Source: Cepaea nemoralis (taxonomy: Eukaryota > Mollusca > Gastropoda > Stylommatophora > Helicidae). Taken from it: a DNA stretch of 64,000 nt. The notes under the pieces are model-generated. The model worked only from the letters and a program-made list of their open reading frames with translations. It did not search any database and was not told the origin of the DNA. Each line of letters starts with the position of its first letter. The stretch's first letter is position 1. Position numbers and translations under genes: made by a program. Positions 53,800-64,000 of the stretch are shown here, piece after piece. The stretch is taken from positions 124,001-188,000 of the forward strand of contig JACEFZ010013534.1 in NCBI GenBank assembly GCA_014155875.1, given 5' to 3'.

Positions 53800-54900
53800 A
53801 CCTACTTGGTTACTTTCATCCATCCATCATGTGCCATGCCGATAAGCGTGGGCGGTCATGTTCTGTCCATCTCACTCGATCACCAGAGTCGTGGATCAGC
53901 TCCGTGTTCCTGTTTCGACCATGCCACGTAGGCCAAGCCATCCAGGTATTTACTTCTCGGTCTTCCCCTTGGTCTCTTCCCTTCGATCTTGCCAGTTGTC
54001 ACCAAGTTCTCCAAGTCATTTCTTTTCATAACATGCCCAAAAAATGTTGACTGTCTACGTCTAATGACTTTAATCAGTTTACGATCTTCATTTGTTTATT
54101 GAAGGACTTGTTTATTGGTTTTTCTGTCGGTCCATGGTATTCTTTGCATTTTCCTCAGAAACCACATTTCTGCAGCCATCAGCTGTTTTTCAGCTTGACT
54201 GCTTATTGTCCACACTTCACATCTATACAAAAGTATAGGTTCTATGTTGCACTTCAACACTCTTTTTCCTCGTTTCAATTGATATCTTTTTATTGGTCCT
54301 TGGTTACTTTTTTTTTTTTTAAAATTCGCATATCCTTTACAGGATATCGCTGTCAACATCAGCATCTTTCAGCTGATTGTTGATTTCTTGGCAAGATTAC
54401 GCTCAGTAGTTTGCCATTGCTTTCTGAGCGGCCGGCTCACTTATCCCGCAAGTCACCAACGCGGGTAGAACCGCTTCCATTTCTCGCGCGCTGCGTTACT
54501 CTGCGTGGATAAACAGGATTACAGAGACAGTCCTTGGTTACTTTACTACCTGCAAATTAACACAACGGACTTGTACATGTAGGGAAAATCGGTTTCATTG
54601 ATAATACCATTACACCGGTGTGTCTTTTATTTAAGGTGACGTTCAATTGTTCACTCCCTGGTACCATTATATTTTATAATTTTCTGTAGTTCATTCTGAC
54701 TTGTTGTTATCAAGACAGTGTCATCAGCATAACGTAAGTTATTTATACTATGTCCACCAACTAAAATCGTTGGCATATTTTGCATAGAAATGGGGAAACT
54801 CACCATGTAATGGTTCTTTGAACTAATCCTATACCAATGAACTAAAGGAGGAAAAGTATAGGTCTTGAGGAGGATTGGATACACGTTAGACCATACTTAT
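53800..54900 (-). pseudogene. LINE RT fragment split by a SINE
   Basis: The minus strand carries Arg-Tyr-Ala-Asp-Asp-Thr-Val-Leu (~54735), Pro-Ile-Leu-Leu-Tyr-x-Cys-Glu-Val-Trp, Ala-Ala-Glu-Met-Trp-Phe-Leu-Arg-Lys-Met and a downstream Leu-Val-Thr-Thr-Gly-Lys-Ile-Glu-Gly-Lys-Arg tail (~54000). Frames are broken, and a SINE lies at 54311-54530. RTE-like affiliation is a guess. Confidence 0.75.
54311..54530 (-). mobile_element. SINE family I (minus), with 14-bp target duplication
   Basis: TCCTTGGTTACTTT occurs at 54297-54310 and 54531-54544. The inverted A-tail is at 54311-54320. It interrupts the LINE RT fragment. Confidence 0.93.
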
Positions 54901-55017
54901 ACAAACAAATAACACTCGGTGAGTGATGTGGTCGTATCACGACTGACGGCTTTACTTCACAAGACATGTCTTGGTACTCATTTTAGGCTCGGAGACAGAC
55001 TAAACTCGTCATACCCT

Positions 55018-55220
55018 GTTTGATTATGTTTGCTTGCCGTACCGATGGTCCCATGTTCAAATCCCCATCAACACGGATTTATACAATACACCAGGGCTTC
55101 TAGGCTGACTCAGTATAAAATGGGTACTTGCAATCTGTCTGGGAAGTAGGGGGCCGGAGTTATATTGACCACATCACACACATGAGTCAAGATTGGTTGG
55201 TGAAAATATGGCTAAATAAA
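55018..55220 (+). mobile_element. SINE family II
   Basis: B-box-like 'tgttcaaatcccc', then the 'gtataaaatgggta' body and a 'ttgaccacatcac' segment. Confidence 0.5.
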
Positions 55221-55254
55221 GTACAGGCATCTTTTAAATGGACATTATGGACAT

Positions 55255-55500
55255 ATGGTCTAAGACCAGTATTTTTATAGACCAAATGGCAATCCAGGGT
55301 GTGATGTAGTCAAAATGTATGACCCACCTTCGCTTTCCTGGTACCGGAAGAGACAATTCTGGTACCCATTTCAGGTTTGGGGGAGCCAAGGTCAATTTTG
55401 AAAATCCGTTTCTATCCGGATTCGAACTCGTTAACACCAGGCACAAAGGCAAGCTTCTTGTCCCCGCTTCCATACAAGTATGACTTATCACCATATACCC
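55255..55500 (-). mobile_element. SINE family II-like (minus)
   Basis: Inverted body with 'ggtacccatttcaggtttgg' and a B-box-like 'ggattcgaact' near 55420. Confidence 0.4.
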
Positions 55501-55642
55501 AATAACCTCAAGGCATTGAAAGGGTTCTTTATGAAGAATAAGACGAGGAAGTGAAGAAGAGGTAGTAGTTGTAGTAGTAGTAGTAGTAGTCGCCGCCGTC
55601 GTCTTTGCAGTAGTAGTAGACGTACTACTACTAGTAGTAGTG

Positions 55643-55739
<97 letters not shown>

Positions 55740-55955
55740 AAGTACTAGTAGTCACAGCAGCAGCAGAAGAAGAAGAATAATAACCTCAAGGCATTGAAAG
55801 GGTTCTTTAAGAAGAATAAGACGAGGAAGTGAAGAAGAAGAGGTAGTAGTTGTAGTAGTAGTAGTCGTCGAAGTCGTCGTCGTCTAAGTCGTCGTCGTCG
55901 TCGTCGTCGAAGTAGTAGTAGAAGTACTATTACTAGTAGTAGTAGTAGTAGTAGC
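55501..55955. repeat. (TAG/AGT)n array with a ~280-bp flank duplication
   Basis: 'cctcaaggcattgaaagggt' starts two related blocks (~55502 and ~55782), each leading into TAG/AGT and TCG triplet runs. The solo LTR inserts at its right end. Confidence 0.85.
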
Positions 55956-55957
55956 AG

Positions 55958-56778
55958 TGACATATGCCTGGGTCATTGACATTGAGGTGAGTGACCTGTA
56001 GCGGGGCTATGAGAAAAACAACCAGCCCTGAGAAATAATGGTGAGGGTAGATGGAAATCCCCAAGGTGGATGGGGCGAGAGACAGTTTATTTTTGTGTGA
56101 AGTCAGGGGACTTGGGAGGGCAGTTGGAGCTGAGACCGACTGCGGGTCGGATCGTGAGGACAGATGAAGCTTAGACCGACTTGGGTCGGATCGTGTGGGG
56201 AGTGAATTACAGAGCTGCGTACTGTGTTGTGTTGTTCTCCGAGTTGTGAATGCAGGCCTAAAACCCAGTGGGGGTTGGATAGATCATGGAGGCCTGAACC
56301 CAAAGTGGGTTTGATAGTTAATGGAGGCCTGAACCCAAAGTGGGTTGGATAGTTAATGGAGGCCTGAACCCAAAGTGGGTTGGATAGTTATTGGAGGTTA
56401 GACCCAGTGTGTGGGTTGTATTGTGTGAGGTCCAGCCGTGGATAAGAGCTGGATAACTGTCCTGGGAATTTGAGATTAAGCAGGCCTTGAGAAGGCAGTG
56501 ATGTGTGCGTGTTAAGTTGTGAGGAGGATATGTATATTCTATGGATTATATTGTTTCTGGATATAGAGTTATGTTCCGTTTGTCCGTGTTCTTTCTGTAT
56601 TAAAGGATTATGTGCGCCAAATCAATCTTGTTCACTGACTGATGGATGTGTCCTACTGGGGTGAGTTGCATTGTGAGACAAGTAGCTAGCTCTACTTACA
56701 CTCCATAGTGACATACAAGGAGCAGTGTAACCTAGACAACGACCATGTCACTCAGTTGTGATAAAGAACATTGTGACA
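55958..56778 (+). repeat. Solo LTR of the right-edge LTR element family
   Basis: 821 bp, TGACATATGCC...TTGTGACA, with 5-bp target duplication AGCAG (55953-55957 and 56779-56783). The inverted counterpart is 63223-63960. It contains about four 35-bp repeats ('ggcctgaacccaaagtgggt', units at 56291, 56326, 56361). No internal region: recombined LTR pair. Confidence 0.85.
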
Positions 56779-56783
56779 AGCAG

Positions 56784-57075
<292 letters not shown>

Positions 57076-57165
57076 ATTAACTTGTCCTCTACCAAGCAAA
57101 TAACTATAGATTTATTGGTTACTCAACAAATGCCATCTTGTTCTAAATGAAATGCCTCATCTGCA

Positions 57166-57365
57166 GGTCCGCATGGCCGAATGGATAAGAACGCGTGTTC
57201 TTAAACATATGGTGTGCTGATGCGGAGGTAAGCGGTTCAACCCCTACACCGGAAAGCTGAACTAAAATGTTGACCTGTCGTCCTTGACTTGGGGACGTTA
57301 ATTACAATTACCTCTGAAGTGGAGTGGGTTCGCCTGATGGCGAGGGACACTGTTAATAGGGGAAG
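57166..57365 (+). mobile_element. tRNA-derived SINE, family III
   Basis: Head with TGGCCGAATGGATAAG and GCGGTTCAACCCC, close to a Leu/Ser tRNA, followed by a non-tRNA body to ~57365. One copy in the window. Confidence 0.55.
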
Positions 57366-57654
57366 CTAACTAACAAGCAAAATTCAGTCCATCACTACTA
57401 TAAATAGTGTGTATGGACGACGCTTGAGTTCAAAACGATCGAGTGCAGAAAAAAAAATCCCTCATCTACCTTTTACACGAATCCGCTGTATCATAAACGG
57501 TTACTGAAGTCCTTCTGTTCCATAGTTTCATTGTCTTTAGGCCCAAAGATCTTTAAAAGAAAACAAAATACCTTTGGAATAGAACGTGTTTTAGAAATAA
57601 CTTTCCGGGACTTAAGAATTAAATTGGGATATGTCACGCAAACACGCTGAAAGC

Positions 57655-57985
57655 TAAATAAATGGTAAAGGATTCCCTTGTCACGCCAGGTGGCGTGTTT
57701 GTAATATGGTGCCAGGCAGATATTTTTATATACCGATCAGTACTCCAAAGCGTATTTTTCACATTGTTCCCAGGTCGACCTAGCCTAAAATAGGTACCAG
57801 GGAATGTCTTGAGAAGTAAAAGCTGTCGGCATGTTACTGACCACATCAACTGTACAATATCGATTGCTGTAAACAACTATGGGTCTATCACCACATGTCC
57901 AGTGCGCCTTAAGGGAACAGGGATTCCAACACATGACCCCGGTCCCACAGGCAAGAGGGCTGGCCATTGCGCTGTCGCGGCTCCT
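57655..57985 (-). mobile_element. SINE family II-like composite (minus)
   Basis: Contains 'cctaaaataggtaccaggga' and 'gttactgaccacatcaactg' shared with family II. Orientation is mixed, probably two nested fragments. Confidence 0.4.
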
Positions 57986-58108
57986 GTGTTGCAGATATGG
58001 GTGTGGAATTTACACATAATTTAATTTACATGGATTATATAAATATATATTCTTACGCTATGTGTTTCCTTTTCAGTTAGATATTTGGCGTTGGCTGTTT
58101 CTTTTCAG

Positions 58109-58305
58109 ATATATTTGACCTCAAGGAAAAGACAGACAAGTTTGACCCCACTTCCGTCTTGCTGACCCGTCTTCGCAGACAAACCGCCCAGTGGTCGCAG
58201 GGAAGCCAGCACTTATGTTACTACGACTATGAAAGCGACAGACGTTGCGTTCACCCTCGCTACAACTGCCGCAACAATGGACGTTGTCTGATAGCGCAGT
58301 CCTAG
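58109..58305 (+). CDS. Secreted cysteine-rich peptide precursor, coding exon 2
   Basis: Acceptor 'ttcttttcag' ends at 58108; stop TAG at 58303-58305. Residues 45-109 of the precursor: an acidic spacer, then Arg-Leu-Arg-Arg at 65-68 (prohormone-convertase-type site) directly before Gln69, which could form pyroglutamate. The predicted mature peptide is 41 residues with four cysteines at 81, 91, 98 and 104 (spacing 9-6-5), rich in Tyr, Arg and Asn. It could form two disulfides. The ~6.8-kb intron is filled with transposons but the splice phase and frame are intact, indicating selection. I recognise no family; antimicrobial, hormone or other secreted roles are all possible. Confidence 0.8.
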
Positions 58306-58409
58306 GTACTGCCTGCTACAGATCCTTTTCTTTTGACCCCAATGAATCACATGTTTTTGAACAGATCAACCATTCATAAATTCTGTGATAATGGTTTTTG
58401 TTTGATATG

Positions 58410-58415
58410 AATAAA
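58410..58415 (+). terminator. Polyadenylation signal of the peptide gene
   Basis: AATAAA 105 bases after the stop codon. Confidence 0.65.
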
Positions 58416-58879
58416 TTATAAAAGCAACAAACACCTACTTCAGGCATTATGTTTTTATTAATCCTTAGAATCTTAATGGCGCTTCTCTTCCAGATTTATA
58501 TTATTGATTGCAACAACTCGCTGCTTGATTCAGCATTCGTGCATAAGGGGCATTCTGGATCATCAAGTTATAATGGAATAAATGTTGGCGAGTTCATTTC
58601 TATAATCTTTCTCAGGTGTCTTCATCTCCAGATAGATTATATACCACCAGCCAACTCATACCAAGCTAATTACAGACTTTGCTTGGCTTATGTCCCGCTA
58701 ACACACAAGCGTTTCCTTAGGTGTACTCATACACAAATAATTAAATTATCATACATCACCGACAGCACATTTGTAACTGGAAACATACCTTGGCTGTTTA
58801 TAGTTTCTATGATTATTGTATGATTTATGCTGTGAATAAGGCAGGATTTAACATGATGTAGAATATTCTCTGCAATTTA
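58416..58879. other. No feature recognised
   Basis: AT-rich; the 124-codon open frame here lacks any domain and is probably chance. Confidence 0.4.
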
Positions 58880-59290
58880 TAACTAACAATCGAGGTAAGG
58901 AAAAGTATTCTTAAGAACTATATTGAGCCAATCTTGTTGTATGGAAGCGAATTACGGACAAATAACAGACAAGGGACGAATTATGTGGAAGCTGCAGTCA
59001 TGTGGTTTGATAGAAAAATGATGAGAACACCGTGGACAGATAGAAAGAGCTGTGAAGATATCTTGAAAGAAGTTAATTCACAAATATGACTAGTTACTCG
59101 AAGCAGAAGAAGGTGGCCCACATACTTTGGGCAAGAAGAGGAAAGCTGGAATATGTCGTCACCATGGGAAAGCTGGAGGGGAAGAGAGGGAGGGCAAGTC
59201 CGCGAGAGAAGATGTAGGACAGTTTGACATTATAACATGGAGTGACGTCAGTATCTGAGATGATTGGAAGCACGAGAGGCAAAAGGTGGT
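58880..59290 (+). pseudogene. LINE RT C-terminal fragment
   Basis: Ile-Glu-Pro-Ile-Leu-Leu-Tyr-Gly-Ser-Glu-Leu and Met-Trp-Phe-x-Arg-Lys-Met-Met-Arg-Thr-Pro-Trp-Thr are readable, then a stop at ~59090 and a broken tail. Same family as 53800-54900. Confidence 0.65.
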
Positions 59291-59360
59291 ACGAGGGTGA
59301 GTTAAAAAGTAAGTCACAAACGGCTTTAGAAAAATAACTAAATAAGATAACAACTTGAAA

Positions 59361-60508
59361 CCAGGACAGCTAGCCACCCAGGTGATGAGGACAGTGCTAT
59401 TGATCTGGCGCTGGTTTCTCCTTCACTCACTACAGTGTGTAGATGGGGTGTATTAGGGTACCACGACAGCAACCACCACCCTTGCAGCATATTGGTGGAG
59501 AAAGGCAGAACCAGGCAACATAAGTCAACGGTCAAGACTTTCCAGTATGACAGTGCAGGGCAAGATGTGGTGAGTAAAATAAGACTCAACAAGCGCAGAA
59601 AGTTTCAGGGCAGGAAAATAGCTGGGAGTAGCCACCTTGGTGGAATTGTGAGGTGGAGAAGGCCTGGATGGATAAGTATAGTGCTGTAAGCAAATGGCAA
59701 AACGCCAAGAAGAACAGAGTTGCCCATCCTGGTCCCTGCATGCACTTAGAAAGAGAGATGTACAAACAAGTAAGCTATTTCAAAAACTGGTTAAGGTGGT
59801 TAAAGGTGAAAAATGGGCAGAGGTATGTCAAAGAGTAAGCACAGACAAGTCACTGAAATTGTTCTGGCGACTACATAAAAGCATGAGTGGGGTAGTCAAG
59901 AATAAGAGAATTTCTGACATCCAAGGTGCCGACCTCATCTGGCAGAGGACTGACGAGAACAAGGGCAAAGCCCTCTTCGAACGCTATCTAGAGCAGAGCA
60001 ACCAGACAGACATGAGAGGCCGACATCTTGCCAAGGATGTCACCTCAGACAGGTGCAAGGTCAAGATGCCCAGAACATTTCGGATGAAGACACAAAAGAG
60101 AAACCTGGACCAATGCAGCAGTTTTTGCCGATGATGTTTATGAATGTTTCCACTCAGGCATTGAAACCTTTGCTGCAGCGATTGGTCTTGAGGAAGCGTA
60201 AAACAGAGTCCATTGGATTTTCTAATGCTTCAGCTTCTTGAACGCAAGATAAGTCCGTTCCTCCTTAGCTGGATCGCTGCAGCTCTCTTCCAACGGAAAG
60301 TAGTTTTTAGATGTGAAAGTTGGACTTCGGAACCAACAACAATATATCCTGGCCTACCACAGGGATCACCATTATCTCCAGTGCTGTTCAACGCCTACAC
60401 TGAGAATCACCAGCGAGCAGATCACTGGACGGGGGTGGACATTGTCATATGCCGACGATGTTTTAGTTTATTGTCATGGTAAGGATAGAGATCAGGTTGC
60501 TATCTGAA
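59361..60508 (+). pseudogene. 5'-truncated I-like LINE (EN end plus RT), broken
   Basis: Begins abruptly inside the endonuclease with 'ccaggacagctagccaccca', nearly identical to 62908-63222. It continues into RT: Ala-Leu-Phe-Gln-Arg-Lys, Gly-Leu-Pro-Gln-Gly-Ser-Pro-Leu-Ser-Pro-Val-Leu-Phe-Asn and Tyr-Ala-Asp-Asp-Val-Leu-Val-Tyr. Frames shift at least three times. Sequence stops being LINE at ~60508. Confidence 0.8.
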
Positions 60509-60514
60509 AGACCA

Positions 60515-61135
60515 TTTTTCATACCATTGTACTAAATCCAGCGCAAGGCGGCCTGTTTCCAAATATCCCGCAGCTCTGTTTTGAACGTGTCATGCGGGTT
60601 TATGAATTCAGATCGTAAACCCTTCGCCGCAACACCGGTAACAAATAAGTAAAGAACCCATTTAAACCCCTTCATGATGCATTGATCATAAGGTCGTAGC
60701 CCTGTATTTTAATAGACCATTCAGCACTAGCAAAGTGATGTGGGCAGTATCACACTAGTGGAATATATTTGCCACACAAATGTCACAGTCATGATTTACT
60801 CAGCGGTTTGCAACCCTTGCTCTACCATGGTTGGATAATGCAGTTTGATCACGTGTCTTTCCATTTAACGCCCAACGATTGTAAAATCTTTGCTAAAACA
60901 CAAGGAACGGTACACATGAGACAAAGATAGTTTTATTAGACTCATTAAAACGACCAGATAACAAGCTAGGTCTGTCATCCATATAAACTTATAACAATGG
61001 GACTTTTCATTTCTCTTTTGAGTATTCTATTTGACCGTGGATTCTATGAACGCAAATCAATAACATTTAATTTATTCTCCTGGTATCTGTATATATTTAT
61101 ACAGTGTTCTGTCTAAACTCTATCTGGAGTCTTCC
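60515..61135 (+). repeat. Empty-site copy of the 40366-42935 repeat
   Basis: Aligns with 40366-40613, 40874-40894 and 42562-42935, lacking the SINE and the 1.66-kb element. Both target sites are present once ('gggcagtatcacac' and 'ggaatatatttgccaca'). Confidence 0.9.
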
Positions 61136-61139
61136 TATA

Positions 61140-62170
61140 GCTCTATTATAGTGAAGTGTTGTTCTCCAAGTATCACTCAATTTTGAGATCTACCCAGTAT
61201 TATTGAAAATGGGTAACAGATAAAATTAACAATTTTCTGAAAATTGTGTTAGGAGAGAATGGAAGCAAGAGAGATGTTCCCGAAACGGATGTTACGAATA
61301 TCTCGAAGCACCAGAGTAACTAACAACGATTACCATAACAAGTTTAATGAAAATAGGACATTATATATAACTATAGAAATAGACAAGTATCGTTCTTTGG
61401 TCAATTCATGAGAAGTGAGGTATTGAAAACATCATGATGTAGAGATCAGTGGGAGTGGAGGCAGAGGCAGACCGTGAGAAATGATGCTGGACGGACGGAG
61501 ACGTTGGCATGGAGAACCATCATCAACATAGTTGATCCGAAACACCAAGGACAGACATACATACTTACATGTCTGTGGAGAGACATGGACACATAGGCTA
61601 GTTGGCTGGGCAAAAGTTGATGATTGGCAAACAAAAGCCACGTGGAAGGGAATTGAAAACCCATATCATATGTTGTGGCCTAGATTATATGAAGTCCACA
61701 CACATAATACTCGAAGGGCTGTACCAGGACTACCTGTTAGCTATATGTAATAAAATAAACTCAAACATAAATCAAGTAAGAAAAACATTGAAGAGAACAG
61801 CTGCACTGACCAAGCAATATCCTATTTAGTTAAATAAGGACTTTGTTGAAATATGCTAAAAGTGTAGTCCTCCATTAGTTAAGGCCGTGATGCTGTCTCT
61901 CTTCCTCCTGACACCATAATATTTCAAACTTATGGAGGAGGGGTATCCCTCTAGCCGAGAACCGAGGGGCCAGGTCTGCTATTGAAAATATTGCAATACC
62001 TTGTCGGTAGCAACATTTTATGCACTGAGAGTATTACTGTATCATTGAAGACTTCCGGTCAAGATGACGAATGACGGTTGTGTTGTTTTTCTGACCGCTA
62101 CCTTTTCACGTAGGAGATGGATATTTTCATCTCCTACGTGTAATTTGTGTGCCAGGATGTAAAACCAGGG
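61140..62170 (+). other. Mostly unassigned; traces of LINE RT tail and a perfect hairpin
   Basis: 61260-61530 shows faint RT-tail residues (Arg-Met-Leu-Arg-Ile-Ser, Gly-Arg-Gly-Arg-Pro). A perfect 13-bp inverted repeat CACGTAGGAGATG lies at 62107-62119 and 62128-62140. No gene recognised. Confidence 0.45.
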
Positions 62171-63222
62171 TGTTTTGTTCTCTCAAGATCTGCGCCGATG
62201 CTACAGAGTTTCGTGCATTGAGCGAAGCAATCCTTTAGTGAATTTTCGCAGCGTGTGTGGTTTCTGTGGTGTTCGGTTTTTTCAACATTGCGGAACAATT
62301 TGTGTGTTCCTTACGGACTGCAGTCAACAAAACAAGACGGCGGGGCCAACGTGGTGGCAAGCGTGGAAGGGTAAAGCGTTTTAGACTTAAATGTGACCAT
62401 CTGGGCCTCGTATACTCGCGTCCTATATTGGAACTGCACCAGCGTAAAACAACGTGGCCCAATTCTCGAAAACCTGGTTTACAGGAACGACATTGTAGCA
62501 CTCCAGGAGACGAGACTGGGTGATCAGCTACTCAAAATGGCCGGCTTCAAATGTTTCTACAACAGGCGACATCTGGGAATGGCGATTCTCATCCGCGATA
62601 GTATGGTTGCTTCAGAGCTAGACATGTCCAGCTGGGACAATGGCGACATACAAATACAGGCGATCAGAGTTCAATCCGGTCTACCATTCGTGTTGGTTAA
62701 TGTTTATGCCCGTAACGCGTGCGTGGATTTCCAGAAGTGGCAGTGCTTAAGTGACATATTAGGTCATGAAAAACATGTTATTTTCTGTAGCGATTTCAAC
62801 GCTAAAGGCATATCATGGGGAAACATTTCCTACAACACACAGGGTGAAGAGCTCGAGACTGCACTTGAAACCATTGACATATTGTGTATCAACACTGGCT
62901 GTGTCACCAGGACAGCTAGCCACCCAGGTGATGAGGACAGTGCTATTGATCTGGCGCTGGTTTCTCCTTCACTCACTACAGTGTGTAGATGGGGTGTATT
63001 AGGGTACCACGACAGCAACCACCACCCTTGCAGCATATTGGTGGAGAAAGGCAGAACCAGGCAACATAAGTCAACGGTCAAGACTTTCCAGTATGACAGT
63101 GCAGGGCAAGATGTGGTGAGTAAAATAAGACTCAACAAGCGCAGAAAGTTTCAGGGCAGGAAAATAGCTGGGAGTAGCCACCTTGGTGAAATTGTGAGGT
63201 GGAGAAGGCCTAGATGGATAAG
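62171..63222 (+). mobile_element. I-like LINE 5' end (endonuclease), interrupted by an LTR element
   Basis: A 5' UTR-like stretch leads into the endonuclease frame. At 63222 sequence switches to TGTCACAAAG of an LTR, whereas the paralogue at ~59665 continues as LINE. The 5' boundary is approximate. Confidence 0.75.
62393..63222 (+). pseudogene. LINE AP-endonuclease domain, cut by LTR insertion
   Basis: Open from a stop at 62372 without a good ATG before the domain. Blocks: Leu-Tyr-Trp-Asn-Cys, Val-Ala-Leu-Gln-Glu-Thr-Arg, Val-Asn-Val-Tyr-Ala-Arg, Cys-Ser-Asp-Phe-Asn-Ala-Lys and Ser-Ala-Ile-Asp-Leu-Ala-Leu, then Gly-Tyr-His-Asp-Ser-Asn-His. The catalytic residues appear present, but RT is severed from it by the insertion. 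R1/I-like affiliation is inferred from the paired RT at 60213-60500. Confidence 0.8.
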
Positions 63223-63960
63223 TGTCACAAAGTGAATGTTGACTAAGTGACAGATAGAGTGGCTATGGTTATGTCTAGGGTATGTCCTTGTAACACTGTG
63301 ATGTTGAACAACAGATTAATCAAGATGCATCACCACCAAACACCAGTCAGTGAACAAGCGTTAATTTGCGCACATAATATTCCTTTAATTCTGAATTAAC
63401 ACAGACACATGTAACATATAAATCCAGGAACAATAATTCTCTAAGAATCTATCTCCATCCCAATGGAACACGTCGAATAGCACTGCCTCTCAAGGCTACT
63501 AAAATATCGTCCCACACGACAGGTATACTAGCCTCTCTCTAGGCCCGACTCAAAGTAACCCACTATGGGTCTCGAATTCCACTCACTATCCCTGGAACCC
63601 ACAGTGCGGAGTTATCTTCCAAACTCCGTCACAATTCTTCACTTTATCAGACCACGACCTTCTCCTGGTCTGGTCTACACTCCACTCCTCTCAACTCGGA
63701 GTCCAAACCTCAACTCCCCGTCAATCTTTGTCCCTGTCTTTTTAAACAATTCTATGCCCCACATTGCCTCACACACACCACACAACCTCACTGCTCCAAC
63801 TGTCTGCCTCACCAGCTGACCTCTTCTCAGCTCGCCCCTTCAATTACTGTCCTCTCATTTACGCCCTCTGGGGGACCCACCATCCGCCCCATTTTATCTC
63901 GTGAACTGTTTATCTTGTACGGCCACTCACCTTAATGTCAATGACCACAGGCATGTGACA
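63223..63960 (-). repeat. LTR (3' in element sense) of a right-edge LTR retrotransposon
   Basis: 738 bp, TGTCACAAAG...GCATGTGACA, related in inverse orientation to the solo LTR 55958-56778. On its right the minus strand reads GAGGGTGGGGTAG, a polypurine tract, so the element body lies beyond the window on the minus strand. Confidence 0.8.
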
Positions 63961-63977
63961 CTACCCCACCCTCAAAA
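63961..63977 (-). other. Polypurine tract next to the right-edge LTR
   Basis: Purine-rich on the minus strand and abutting TGTCACATGCC. Remaining bases to 64000 are element interior with no recognisable ORF. Confidence 0.6.
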
Positions 63978-64000
63978 GAAAACATCGTTTTCAAATGTTG

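Noticed and set aside
57166..57256. tRNA-Leu/Ser gene
   Set aside because: A and B boxes are good, but acceptor ends do not pair well and a SINE body follows directly.

Overview
This is animal nuclear DNA, most likely from a gastropod mollusc. The evidence is spliced genes, dense non-LTR and LTR retrotransposons, tRNA-derived SINEs, long microsatellites, and an 18S rRNA fragment whose variable regions look molluscan. The species assignment is inference. There is no bacterial or organellar gene content. Host coding sequence is sparse: the last two coding exons of an ENOX-type (ecto-NOX disulfide-thiol exchanger) gene at 6013-10331 (+), a complete two-exon secreted cysteine-rich peptide precursor at 51180-58305 (+), and one weak small-gene candidate at 34836-36983 (-).

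Layout. 1-4622: the 5' half of a minus-strand Ty3/gypsy-type element (660 open codons, leader, LTR) inserted into the RNase H end of a LINE. 6013-10567: the ENOX 3' end, whose last intron holds a 53-bp minisatellite that copies the 5' splice site and a 1.6-kb retroelement. 12990-17800: a second 1.6-kb element, an internally deleted LINE with an intact RNase H ORF, and a Penelope-like fragment. 18640-33409: a nest, with a degenerate 18S fragment fused to a LINE that is split by a nearly complete Ty3/gypsy element whose pol order is PR-INT-RT-RH. 34000-39880: satellites and tandem duplications. 40366-43274: a repeat with three insertions, whose empty counterpart lies at 60515-61135. 44797-50700: a nearly intact CR1/L2-like LINE. 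50881-58415: the peptide gene, its intron filled with SINEs, a hAT MITE, a solo LTR and triplet repeats. 58880-64000: LINE fragments, one cut by an LTR element that leaves the window.

The strongest unusual signal is a fold resembling an HDV-like self-cleaving ribozyme. It sits at the exact 5' end, as defined by target-site duplications, of four retroelements (7847-9466, 12990-14611, 15164-17079, 40895-42550). Its stems P1 and P2 are preserved by covariation in the diverged 15164 copy. The three ~1.6-kb copies have no coding capacity and consist of LINE-like 5' and 3' untranslated sequence, a RIME/NARTc-like arrangement relative to ingi-type LINEs.
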